Source of the DNA: Pseudomonas sp. stari2
Lineage (GTDB): Bacteria > Pseudomonadota > Gammaproteobacteria > Pseudomonadales > Pseudomonadaceae
NCBI RefSeq assembly: GCF_040760005.1
Contig: NZ_CP099760.1
Location: 62,001 to 126,000 of the forward strand
Direction: 5' to 3'
Length of the DNA: 64,000 nt
Below the pieces are notes generated by a model. The model searched no databases. It was not told the origin of the DNA and saw only the letters and a program-made list of their open reading frames with translations. This document shows, piece after piece, positions 18,690 through 27,800 of this stretch. The first letter of the stretch is position 1. Each line of letters starts with the position of its first letter. The position numbers were made by a program, and so were the translations under genes.

Positions 18690-20091
18690 CGAATTCAACC
18701 CTGGCCAGCCAGAGCAGGCTTTTCACGTCTTGTTCAGAAGCGGCCATGCGCTTCTGCAGGCTGGCGGCCGACTGGGTGTAGCTGCTGAAGTAATGCATTA
18801 CATCCACCTCCCCCGTGCTCGGTGTCGGATGGTTTGCCTTGGGGTTTTGCATCAACGTTGACGTTTCTTTGTGCGTCCACGAGTAATTCGGGATCAGTCC
18901 GCCACCGTATTCGTTGAGAATCAGATGCCCGAACTCATGGGCCGAGGTCTCTTTGAACTCTTCCTGTGCATAGTTGGCAGCATCCGCAGCCGCAAGGCCT
19001 TGACGCTTGACGAGTTGGTCAAAGGCATAGCCGGCGTTGTGGTAAACCTTCCGGGCAATTGCCAGGCTGGTCGAACGACCGAAGTCCGCTGACAACGAGT
19101 CAATCAACGGGAAGTTCCCGGCCTTAGGCTCGACGTTGACCTCGGCCTTGACCGTGACTTTGTAGACCCCTTTGCTGGTGGTGATCCCTTCGGCGATACC
19201 ACCACCGCGCGAACCATTGCGTGACCAATACAATTCGATGCCTTCCTTGGCCCAACCCAGCAAAGTGCTGAACGGCGTAGGCACCAGGCCAGGCGTAGAA
19301 CCACTGCTGCCACCATTCGAGAAGCTCGGGCGCAGCGTTACTTCCACGGTCTTGGCATTGCGATCAATACGCACATCGACCCACTTCACCTCTTCAGCCG
19401 AACAAGTGAGCTTCACTTCGGTGACTTGCTGCTTGCCCGCTCCGGTCGCGGTCAGACGAACTTTGAGGTTCGGGCTTTTCAGGATTTTGGTGTCGAGGAT
19501 GCCGGCAGTGTCGTACCCATCCCATTGCCACGGGTGCTTGCCAGGGGGCAAGAACGGGGCGGTATTGGCTTCGGTGTAGACCGGCTTTTCACCGTCCAGC
19601 ACTTCCAGCTTCACACTATCTGCCGCGTCCATCCGGTTCTCGACGACAAAGTCGACCAGCTCGCGGTTTTTCGATGTTCCGGACTTCAGTTCATCGAAGT
19701 CCGGTATTTCCAGCGGGGTCAAAACCGAGTTGCCACCCGACTTCAGACCCAGTCGGTACTCCAGAGCAGCGGCGACCGCAACCGCTGCCAGCCCCGAGAA
19801 TGGTGCGGGCGTATGCGAATTCCCGATGATTACCGTCCCGGAGCCGGCAGTGACCTTGTTGCCATGGGCCCCGACCGAACCAACGGTGGCAGCCGGCTTG
19901 CCGTTGATCAGAACCGTCGTCGCCAGATCGCCGACCAATGCGCTACCACACGCCGAAGCATCGCCCTGGCGAGCGGCCGGGAGGCCGTCGAAGAACACGT
20001 CGCCGGAACCGGCGGCAATCGGGTTGGTGCCGTGACCGGGGAGCGGGCAAGCAGTGGGGTCGGATACGCGTGCTGCAGGTTTGCCAGACAT
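18682..20091 (-). CDS. PAAR-domain T6SS effector candidate with C-terminal HEFGH metallopeptidase-like domain
   Basis: A 469-residue protein. Residues 1-95 form a PAAR-type domain (MSGKPAARVSDPTACPLPGH, DVFFDGLPAARQGD, GSGTVIIG) that would cap a VgrG tip. Residues about 130-290 are a beta-rich middle region of no recognised family. The C-terminal domain contains the zincin motif HEFGH at 385-389, preceded by a helix (YAQEEFKETSA), then NEYGGG and a downstream H407 and Met414 (SWTHKETSTLMQNP) that may supply a third ligand and a Met-turn. It lies 11 bases after tssE and is followed by two coupled lipoprotein genes. Inferred role: zinc-peptidase effector acting in the periplasm of target cells. 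Substrate is unknown. Confidence 0.85.
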   Translation of the reverse strand: MSGKPAARVSDPTACPLPGHGTNPIAAGSGDVFFDGLPAARQGDASACGSALVGDLATTVLINGKPAATVGSVGAHGNKVTAGSGTVIIGNSHTPAPFSGLAAVAVAAALEYRLGLKSGGNSVLTPLEIPDFDELKSGTSKNRELVDFVVENRMDAADSVKLEVLDGEKPVYTEANTAPFLPPGKHPWQWDGYDTAGILDTKILKSPNLKVRLTATGAGKQQVTEVKLTCSAEEVKWVDVRIDRNAKTVEVTLRPSFSNGGSSGSTPGLVPTPFSTLLGWAKEGIELYWSRNGSRGGGIAEGITTSKGVYKVTVKAEVNVEPKAGNFPLIDSLSADFGRSTSLAIARKVYHNAGYAFDQLVKRQGLAAADAANYAQEEFKETSAHEFGHLILNEYGGGLIPNYSWTHKETSTLMQNPKANHPTPSTGEVDVMHYFSSYTQSAASLQKRMAASEQDVKSLLWLARVEFDD

Positions 20092-20102
20092 CGGGGTTCT
20101 CC

Positions 20103-20510
20103 TTAGGTGACCTTCACTTGACCGCTGCCATCCAGGCGCGCGGCAAAACTGACCTGACGCTTGAAACCCTCGACTTCCAGTAGGCCTTCGATGCTGAAGG
20201 CCAGGCGAAGCTGGTCGTGGTCACGCGGCAGGGAAATGACACGCACGTTGCTCAGGCGCGGCTCGTAGGCTTCGATGAAGCTTTCGATGGCCAGGCGGGC
20301 CTGACTCAGGGAGTCGTGCAGGCTCAGGCGCATGTCATTGAGATCGGGCAACCCGTAGTCGGACAGCGTTTGCACACTGCCCGCCCGGGTGCTGAGCATT
20401 TTGGCCAGATGGGCAGCCACCGACGCCATGGCCGAAGCCTCGAGGCTCTTGCCCTTGCGCTGTTCCGCGTCGCCGTTGAGGCGCTCGAAAAGGCTGCCGT
20501 ATCCGTCCAT
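20103..20510 (-). CDS. tssE: T6SS baseplate protein TssE
   Basis: A 135-residue gp25-like baseplate subunit that nucleates sheath polymerisation. Typical features are the N-terminal LFERLNG motif and the central LNDMRLSLHDSLSQARLAIE segment ending in an EPRLSNVRV strand. It starts nine bases after the tssC stop. The expected downstream neighbour tssF is displaced by the effector cassette. Confidence 0.95.
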   Translation of the reverse strand: MDGYGSLFERLNGDAEQRKGKSLEASAMASVAAHLAKMLSTRAGSVQTLSDYGLPDLNDMRLSLHDSLSQARLAIESFIEAYEPRLSNVRVISLPRDHDQLRLAFSIEGLLEVEGFKRQVSFAARLDGSGQVKVT

Positions 20511-20519
20511 GAGTCGCTC

Positions 20520-21995
20520 TTACTCTTTGTCCAGCTTGCCAACCAGCGACAGGGTGAAATCGGCACCCATGTACTTGAAGTGCGGGCGCACGTTCAGGCT
20601 GACGCGGTACCAGCCCGGCTCGCCTTCAACGTCGCTGACGATCACTTGCGCAGCGCGCAGCGGACGACGGCCACGCACTTCGGCGCTCGGGTTTTCCTGG
20701 TCGGCCACGTACTGGCGGATCCACTTGTTCAGTTCCAGCTCGAGGTCGGTACGCTCTTTCCACGAACCGAGTTGCTCGCGCTGCAGCACTTTCAGGTAGT
20801 GAGCCAGGCGGTTGACGATCATCATGTACGGCAGTTGGGTGCCGAGCTTGTAGTTCAGCTCTGCAGCCTTGCCTTCTGCGCTGATGCCGAAGAACTTCGG
20901 CTTCTGCACCGAGCTTGCGGAGAAGAACGCCGCGTTGTCGGAGCCTTTGCGCATGGTCAGGGAGATGAAGCCTTCCTCGGCCAGTTCGTATTCACGACGG
21001 TCGGAAACCAGAACCTCGGTAGGAATCTTGGTTTCGATTTCGCCCATGCTTTCGAAGTGGTGCAGAGGCAGGTCTTCAACCGCGCCGCCGCTCTGTGGGC
21101 CGATGATGTTCGGGCACCAGCGGAACTTGGCGAAGCTGTCGGTCAGCTTGGTGCCGAACACGTAAGCGGTGTTGCCCCACAGGTAGTGCTCGTGGCTGTT
21201 GGCAACGTTTTCCTTGTACACGAACGATTTGACCGGGTTTTCTTCCGGGTCGTACGGGTTACGCAGCAGGAAACGCGGAACGGTCAGGCCGACATAGCGG
21301 GAGTCTTCCGAAGTACGGAAGCTCTGCCATTTGGCGAATTGCGGGCCTTCGAAGTGATCTTTCAGATCCTTCAGGTCCGGCAGACCGGTGAAGCTTTCCA
21401 GACCGAAGAATTTCGGGCCGGCGGCGGCGATGAACGGCGCGTGGGACATGCAGGCTACGCTGGACACGTACTGCATCAGCTTCACGTCCGGCGAGCTTGG
21501 GGACATGTAGTAGTTGGCGATGATCGCGCCAACCGGCTGACCACCGAACTGGCCGTATTCAGCGGTGTAGATGTGCTTGTACAGGCCCGACTGCATCACT
21601 TCCGGCGAATCTTCGAAGTCGTCCAGCAGGTCGTCCTTGGAGACGTTGAGGATTTCGATCTTGATGTTTTCGCGGAAGTTGGTGCGGTCGACCAGCAGCT
21701 GCAGGCCACGCCACGACGATTCCAGCGCCTGGAAGTCCGGGTGGTGCAGGATTTCGTCCATCTGACGGCTGAGCTTGGCATCGATCTCGGCGATCATGCG
21801 GTCAACCATGGCTTTCTTGACCGGCTCACCGTTGTTCTGCGGCTTGAGCAGCTCTTCGATGAACGCCGACACACCGCGCTTGGCGATGTCGTAGGCTTCG
21901 TCGTCCGGCGTCAGGCGGGTTTCGGCGATGATGCTGTCGAGGATGCTGTACTCGCCGTTTTCTGCGGCGTTCTGTTGTGCTGCGCTAGTGCTCAT
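20520..21995 (-). CDS. tssC: T6SS sheath protein TssC
   Basis: The 491-residue large subunit of the contractile sheath. Family signatures include MVDRMIAEIDAKLSRQMDEI, ALESSWRGLQLLVDRT and the C-terminal PSAEVRGRRPLRAAQV region before the conserved GEPGWYRVSLNVRPHFKYMG ending. It interlocks with TssB, encoded just upstream, to form the tubular sheath around the Hcp tube. Length and composition are normal. Confidence 0.98.
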   Translation of the reverse strand: MSTSAAQQNAAENGEYSILDSIIAETRLTPDDEAYDIAKRGVSAFIEELLKPQNNGEPVKKAMVDRMIAEIDAKLSRQMDEILHHPDFQALESSWRGLQLLVDRTNFRENIKIEILNVSKDDLLDDFEDSPEVMQSGLYKHIYTAEYGQFGGQPVGAIIANYYMSPSSPDVKLMQYVSSVACMSHAPFIAAAGPKFFGLESFTGLPDLKDLKDHFEGPQFAKWQSFRTSEDSRYVGLTVPRFLLRNPYDPEENPVKSFVYKENVANSHEHYLWGNTAYVFGTKLTDSFAKFRWCPNIIGPQSGGAVEDLPLHHFESMGEIETKIPTEVLVSDRREYELAEEGFISLTMRKGSDNAAFFSASSVQKPKFFGISAEGKAAELNYKLGTQLPYMMIVNRLAHYLKVLQREQLGSWKERTDLELELNKWIRQYVADQENPSAEVRGRRPLRAAQVIVSDVEGEPGWYRVSLNVRPHFKYMGADFTLSLVGKLDKE

Positions 21996-22023
21996 TGTGT
22001 TGGCTTCCTTGGCTGCTGGAGTC

Positions 22024-22527
22024 TCAAGCGTCCGGGGCTGCGGCGTTCAGGCCCAGCTCACCGAGTACGCGACCGCGGGATTCGTCGTCGGCGAGCACGC
22101 CTTCGATGGCTTTACGGAACGCAGGTGCGTTACCCAGCGGGCCTTTGAGGGCCACCAGCGCATCGCGCAGTTCCATCAGTTTTTTCAGCTCAGGCACTTG
22201 CTCGACCAGGCTGGCCGGGTTGAAGTCCTTCATGGAGTTGACGCGCAGTTGCACAGCCAGCTCGTCGGCCTCGCCATCTTCCTGCAGACGGTTCGGCACG
22301 CTCAGCGTCAGACCCAGCTCTTGCTTGGCCAGCACTTCGTCGAAGGTCATCTTGTCGATGCTGATCGGCTTGCGATCCTCGATCTTGCGATCGTCCTTGC
22401 GGTGGGTGTAGTCACCGATTGCCAGCAGCTTCAGCGGCAGTTCAATCTCTTCCTGAGCACCGCCGGTGGCGGGTTTGAAGGTGACGTTGATGCGTTCCTT
22501 GGGGGCTACCGAGCCTTCTTTGGCCAT
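22024..22527 (-). CDS. tssB: T6SS sheath protein TssB
   Basis: A 167-residue small sheath subunit. The start at 22527 (MAKEGSVAPKERINVTFKP) follows AAGGAG at a good distance; the longer open frame upstream overlaps tssA and is ignored. Conserved segments are ELPLKLLAIGDYT, DEVLAKQELGLTLSV and the FNPASLVEQVPELKKLMELR helix that pairs with TssC. It is followed 28 bases later by tssC. Confidence 0.97.
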   Translation of the reverse strand: MAKEGSVAPKERINVTFKPATGGAQEEIELPLKLLAIGDYTHRKDDRKIEDRKPISIDKMTFDEVLAKQELGLTLSVPNRLQEDGEADELAVQLRVNSMKDFNPASLVEQVPELKKLMELRDALVALKGPLGNAPAFRKAIEGVLADDESRGRVLGELGLNAAAPDA

Positions 22528-22559
22528 GGCTTTTCTCCTTGCGGTTGTGGCCCTGGGGC

Positions 22560-24122
22560 CTATTCGAGTACCACTTCGAGGTCGAGGTGGCACAGCCTGC
22601 GATAAATCTCTTCCTTGCGTTCACGTACGGCATGGTTCTGCGGTAACAACTCGCAGCAACTGTGCAGCAGGTGCAGCACTTCCAATGCAAGATCGGGCTC
22701 CCAGGCGTGCAGGCCTGAGTCCTGTAATGTCTGATCGAGGGTTTCGAGCTGGTTCTTGGCCAGTTCGTATTTCTTGGCCAGGAAGCACAGCCGCGCGAGG
22801 GCGAACTGCCAGAAAAAGCGTTCGCGACCGCCGTGTGCCGATTGCAGGCCCTGCTTGAGGATCTGCACGGCGGGCTTGAGGCCTTCCTTGCGCAGGATCG
22901 GCTGGACTTCTTCGAGAGCCTTTTCCCAGGCTGGCTGGGTTTCGGCGTTTTCGGTTTCGACCTTGCGCGGCGCGCTGGCGCTTTGCAGGTGCGGCATGAC
23001 GTTGGCGGCGATCCACGCCCGGGTGGACGGATCGGCGAACGGCGCGCCGTCATGGAAACGCAGCTCAATGATGCCGGGCAGGCGCTGAATCAAAAGCGCG
23101 AAGTGGATTTCCACTTCGCGCATGGCCAGCTCGGCGTTGAGATTCTGGAGACACTCCCAGACCATCCTCTGGCCATCGAACCAGAATGGCGCCTTCGCCA
23201 GGCTCGCCTCCAGTTCCACCAGCAGGTCGGCGTATTTGCCCTGATCGAAACGGTCCTGATACTGCTTGAGCTTGTCGACCGGCAACCCGCGCAGCACGGT
23301 GATCTGCTCGGCATTGCGCTCGGGAACGGCGTCGATCGTCATCCACAGCAAGGTGCGGTTGAGGCGCAGGGCGCGCAGATCGGTGGCTTTCTGCTTGAGC
23401 CACCAGGCGCACAACGGACGGGCGCTTTCCTGCTGGGCGCGCAGGGCCTTGTGGGCTTCTTTCTCGTTGTCGATCGGCGCGCCGGGCGCCAGCAACTGGC
23501 TGGCGGCCTGTTTGACCTGTGCCACCGCCGCGCCCACCACGCCGGGAGCCGGCTGGTTGTCGGCGGCGCGCTGGATCATGGTTTTCAGGCGGCGGGAAAG
23601 CGGCAGCAGCAGCGGTGCATCATCGCCCAGATGCTCGGTGCAGGCGGCGTCGAGACCGGACAGATGCTCCGATAACTGCCGGAACATCGGCAGCTGTTCC
23701 TTGATCGCGATGTTCTCGGTGATCACCTGCTCCAGACGCGGCACCAGCCAGCCAATGGCGGCGGCCCGGGTGCGGGGTTTGAGCGGGTGAATCTCGGCCC
23801 AGTTGTTTTCCGACAAATGGTGCAGAAAACCGAGGCCGGCTAGCAGACCGGGGAAGGATTCACGCTGGTACAGCGACCAGGTCAGCCAGGCGCCGACACG
23901 CAAATCCTTTGATTGAGTACGCAGGAGGTTTTCGCTGTTTTCGCGAATTTTCAGCCAGTCGATCTGCCCGCTTTCGTGCATCGACGAGGCTTTGGCCAGC
24001 TCGCTTTCCAGCGCCTCGAACTCGCTCGAGAAACGAACGTCTTCGCCCGCAAAATTCTCTTTGGAAACAGAGACTTTAGCGAGTTCGAGGTAATGGGCGG
24101 AAAGTTTGCTTGAGTAGGACAT
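22560..24122 (-). CDS. tssA: T6SS protein TssA (ImpA/VasJ type)
   Basis: A 520-residue TssA, first gene of the minus-strand operon. The N-terminal ImpA_N domain (about 1-180) shows DWLKIRENSENLL, DLRVGAWLTWSLYQRESFPGL and NNWAEIHPLKPRTRAAA, and the C-terminal domain is alpha-helical with repeats like those of the VasJ group (AWEKALEEVQPIL, FFWQFALARLC). TssA proteins organise baseplate assembly and sheath elongation. The ATG at 24122 faces the divergent 715-base intergenic region, where the operon promoter must lie. Confidence 0.95.
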   Translation of the reverse strand: MSYSSKLSAHYLELAKVSVSKENFAGEDVRFSSEFEALESELAKASSMHESGQIDWLKIRENSENLLRTQSKDLRVGAWLTWSLYQRESFPGLLAGLGFLHHLSENNWAEIHPLKPRTRAAAIGWLVPRLEQVITENIAIKEQLPMFRQLSEHLSGLDAACTEHLGDDAPLLLPLSRRLKTMIQRAADNQPAPGVVGAAVAQVKQAASQLLAPGAPIDNEKEAHKALRAQQESARPLCAWWLKQKATDLRALRLNRTLLWMTIDAVPERNAEQITVLRGLPVDKLKQYQDRFDQGKYADLLVELEASLAKAPFWFDGQRMVWECLQNLNAELAMREVEIHFALLIQRLPGIIELRFHDGAPFADPSTRAWIAANVMPHLQSASAPRKVETENAETQPAWEKALEEVQPILRKEGLKPAVQILKQGLQSAHGGRERFFWQFALARLCFLAKKYELAKNQLETLDQTLQDSGLHAWEPDLALEVLHLLHSCCELLPQNHAVRERKEEIYRRLCHLDLEVVLE

Positions 24123-24837
24123 CCATGGCCTTTATTTGGATTACGGTCGTGCGCCTATTGGAATTGCAGCGGCGCGGGACAGTATCGAAGAGCAGTGGGA
24201 AAACTCATCCAATTGAGTGTTTGCTCTTTCAAGTGCGCGCATCGTAATCAGTATGATGGCCACTAGCAAGCATCTGATTAAACAACAAGACGAAGTGTTC
24301 ATTGGGGTGTGTAGGAGATCGCCCTATATGTCGCAGGGTTTTCCCTGATATCGGTTTATATTTCACATTTTCGGCATTCTGCCCCGTAAGCATTGATCTA
24401 GAGCGCCCAGTGTAAGCCAGCAACAGTGATGGCACGCCCGTTCCATAAATACGGATAAAAGCATGACAAAAACGAAAAAAATTTGAAGTAGGACGCTTCC
24501 GAAAATACACGCTCATCTATTAACAAATGACTGGCGACAACTACAAACAGTAAAAGTGCCATCAAATTGATGGCAATTCATACGTTGAATATTGTTGGAA
24601 TACCTGCACAGACAGCACTATCGCAGGGGGCGTTATCGCCTTGAATCACTTTCCCACAGGCATTTCCCACAACCCTGACGCTGTTTTACAACACGGAATG
24701 TTCCGACTTAAACCAGGGACTCTTCTTACATAAATCTGTTTCATGCCTTGTTAGCGTGCCGGCCAATGTTCGCGTGCGCTGACCAGGGAGGGTTTCGACA
24801 TCACGCCAAATTTCCCTCTCTGCTTAAGGACAAGCGT
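24123..24837. other. Divergent AT-rich intergenic region between tssA and the vgrG-lipase gene
   Basis: No convincing gene is present. The stretch is AT-rich for this genome and must contain the promoters for the tssA operon (leftward) and the vgrG-lipase genes (rightward). It holds a perfect 9-bp inverted repeat (24557-24575) and a pair of TTTCCCACA direct repeats (24650-24658 and 24663-24671). I found no convincing sigma-54 -24/-12 element by eye on either strand. Confidence 0.6.
24557..24575. promoter_or_regulatory. Perfect 19-bp inverted repeat (operator candidate)
   Basis: TGCCATCAA and TTGATGGCA are perfect inverted 9-mers separated by one A. It lies 263 bases ahead of the vgrG-lipase start and 435 bases ahead of tssA. 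Symmetry and length suit a dimeric helix-turn-helix regulator; the protein is unknown. Confidence 0.45.
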
Positions 24838-27800
24838 ATGTCTGGAGCTGTCATTTCTGCGCGCTTTACGCTGCAGATTCCCGCCGTTCGCAACGACTTC
24901 AAGGTGTTGGCTTTCGAGGGTTCCGAGGCCGTCGGCACGCTGTATGCCATCAAGGTAGAACTCGTCTGCGAGGTTCATGATTTCGACATGGAACCTTTGC
25001 TTGGTCAGCCGGCGTTCCTGCGCTTCGGACTGAATGGCGAAGGTATTCACGGGTGCATCGAGGATGTACAGGCCGGCGAGTCGGGAAAGCGCCTGTCGCA
25101 CTATGGCCTGACACTGGTTCCAGTCCTCCACTATTTGCAGTTCAGTCACGATCAACAGATTTTCCAGAACCAGACTGTCCCGCAAATCATCACCCAAGTG
25201 CTCAAACGGCACGGCATCCTTGCCGATGCGTTCAGGTTCCATGTCCGGACCTTGCCACCACGCGCATACTGCACCCAGTACGGTGAAAGCGATTTCGAGT
25301 TCATCCAGCGCCTGTGCGCCGAAGACGGCATCACATGGCATCACCAGCATTCTGTGGAGAGGCATTTGCTGGTGTTCACCGATGACACGGTGTTCCTGCA
25401 GACATTGCACGCAACAACCTACCGGCACGACAGCGCGATGGTGGCGGAGCACCCGGTGGTCCACCGGTTTTCCTGGCACGCCCGAACACGTACCAGCCGC
25501 GTCACCCGTCGAGACTACGATCTGAAGCGCCCGCACCTGTTGCTTGAAAGCCGCTTTGTCGCCGATTTCACACCCGGACTTGAGGACTATCGATACCCGC
25601 TGGCGATGGAGAACGAAAAACGTGGCAAACAGCTTGCCCGTCAGGCCCTGGAACGCCATCGCGCCGATTATGAAACGGCCGAGGGTCACAGCAACCAGCC
25701 AACCCTGCGCTGTGGCCACCTGTTCGAACTGACCGAACATCCCCGCAAGCAATGCAACGGACTGTGGCAATTACTTGAGGTCACGCACACCGGGCGACAA
25801 CCTCAAGTTCTGGAGGAACACGCTACACACGAAACCGCTTCTGCAGACGGTTTTACCCAGGGATATCGCAACAGCTTCCGCGCCATACCTGCCGAAGTGG
25901 TTTTCCGCCCGCCTCTATCTGCGCGCCGTCCTCCGTTGGTGAGCCAGACGGCTCGGGTAACCGGGCCAAAAGGTGAAGAGATCTACTGCGATGAGTTCGG
26001 TCGCGTGAAGATCGAATTCCACTGGGACCGGGCCGAGCTGAACTGCGAACGCAGCAGTTGTTGGGTACGAGTGTCGTCGAACTGGGCCGGAAACGGTTTT
26101 GGCGCAATGACCCTTCCCCGCGTCGGAATGGAAGTCGTGGTGACCTTTCTGGAGGGCGACCCCGATCAACCACTGATTACCGGTTGCGTGATCAACAAAC
26201 TCACACCCGCGCCTTACAGATTGCCCGAGCACAAGACCCGCACCGTACTGCGCAGTCGCAGCTCACCCGACACCGGCGGCTACAACGAACTGACGCTAGA
26301 AGACCGCGCCGGCCAGGAACTGGTTTACCTGCGCGCCCAACGAGACATGGAGCGGCAGATCCTCCATGACAGTCGACTGGAGGTCGGACGCGATCGACGA
26401 GAAAGCATCCAGGGCAGCAGCCAGACATCTGTCGGCAAGGTCATTGCCGTCGAGGCGGGACAGCACGTGCAGATCAAGGCCGGTGCCAATGTGGTGCTGG
26501 ATGCGGGCGCCAGCATCACGCTGAAAGCAGGCGGTCATCACATCGTGATCGACGAGGGCGGGATCTTCAGCAGTACCGAGATTGTGATGGGCGGCGAGGT
26601 ATCCAGGGATGGATCTGCCAAGCGTTTTGTGTCGCAGGCCATGGGTGATCCGGCAGCAAGACAGACGACCGCCTCGCAACCCTCCCCAGAGGAAAGCGAG
26701 CTCGAAGAAGAGGAAGAAGAAGTCGAGCTGGAGGATGAAACGCCTGCCGGGATTACGTTGAGGATTGGCGTGTTTTTCGATGGGACGGGGAACAACCTGT
26801 TTAACAGCGAACACGTAAAGGGCTGTCATGCACGAGATGTAAATCTGGAAAAGGAAGCCGAGGACATTCAAAAGTTCTGCCAAATGAACGGATATGACGC
26901 AAAGGGCAATGCGCCGGATAACAGCTATGGGAATGACACCAGCAATGTGGCGAAATTGTTTGGGTTGTATAGAGATGACCAAGTTCGGCATCTGAGTGAG
27001 GACGAAACTATTGGGTACATCCCGATCTACCTTGATGGCATCGGCACCAGCAGGCATGAAGGTGACTCGACCCTTTCGCAAATAACCGGCACAGGTGCAC
27101 AAGGAATAGTGGCGAAAGTTCAACAAAGCCCGGCTCGTATCCTGGATGGGATTCGCCTTTTCGAGTTGGCGAACCCGACCCGCAAGATTAAGGCAGTTCA
27201 ATTCGACATCTTCGGCTTCAGCCGCGGCGCCGCAGCGGCGAGGCACTTTGCAAATGAAGTGTTAAAAGGCGAGCAAAGCCCATTGGCCCGCCTCATCCCG
27301 GCAGACTCTCCGCTATTTCTTGAGGGTTTCTCCTGGCGCGCCAACAGCGATTCCAGCATCAACTTTATCGGCATCTTCGACACGGTTGCCGCCGTAAGCA
27401 GTATGGCTGACGGCGATTTCAGCGCTCATGACGCCAACAACCCCGGCATCAACCTGTATCTGGCGCCCGGCATGGCGAAGAAAATCGTGCATCTGGTTGC
27501 CCAGGACGAGCGTCGCCACAACTTTTCGCTCAACAGCGCCGGCAATGCCGACATTGTGTTGCCAGGCGTTCACGCTGACTTGGGAGGCGGGTATCTGCCG
27601 GGTTTCGTTGAACGAGTACTGCTTGGCAAGCCACGCTGCAGTCGCGATGTGGACTTCAATACCCCGTCATCGGCAACCAATGCTTATCGATTGGCTGAAC
27701 AGGAACTCCATCGGCTTCAGGACCAATTGCGGCTTTATGGGCTACCCCTTCAAGTGAAAAACTGGGCAGTGGAAACGGTCAGTAACGTCAAGGGCGACAG

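Noticed and set aside
24229..24516. 95-codon minus-strand ORF in the tssA-vgrG intergenic region
   Set aside because: No ribosome site, no recognisable motif, and position inside an AT-rich regulatory region makes a chance frame more likely.
24540..24580. Possible sigma-54 promoter (TGGCAC on the minus strand)
   Set aside because: The -24-like TGGCAC is followed at the right spacing by CTGT instead of TTGC, and it overlaps the palindrome. It is too far from tssA and lacks the -12 GC.
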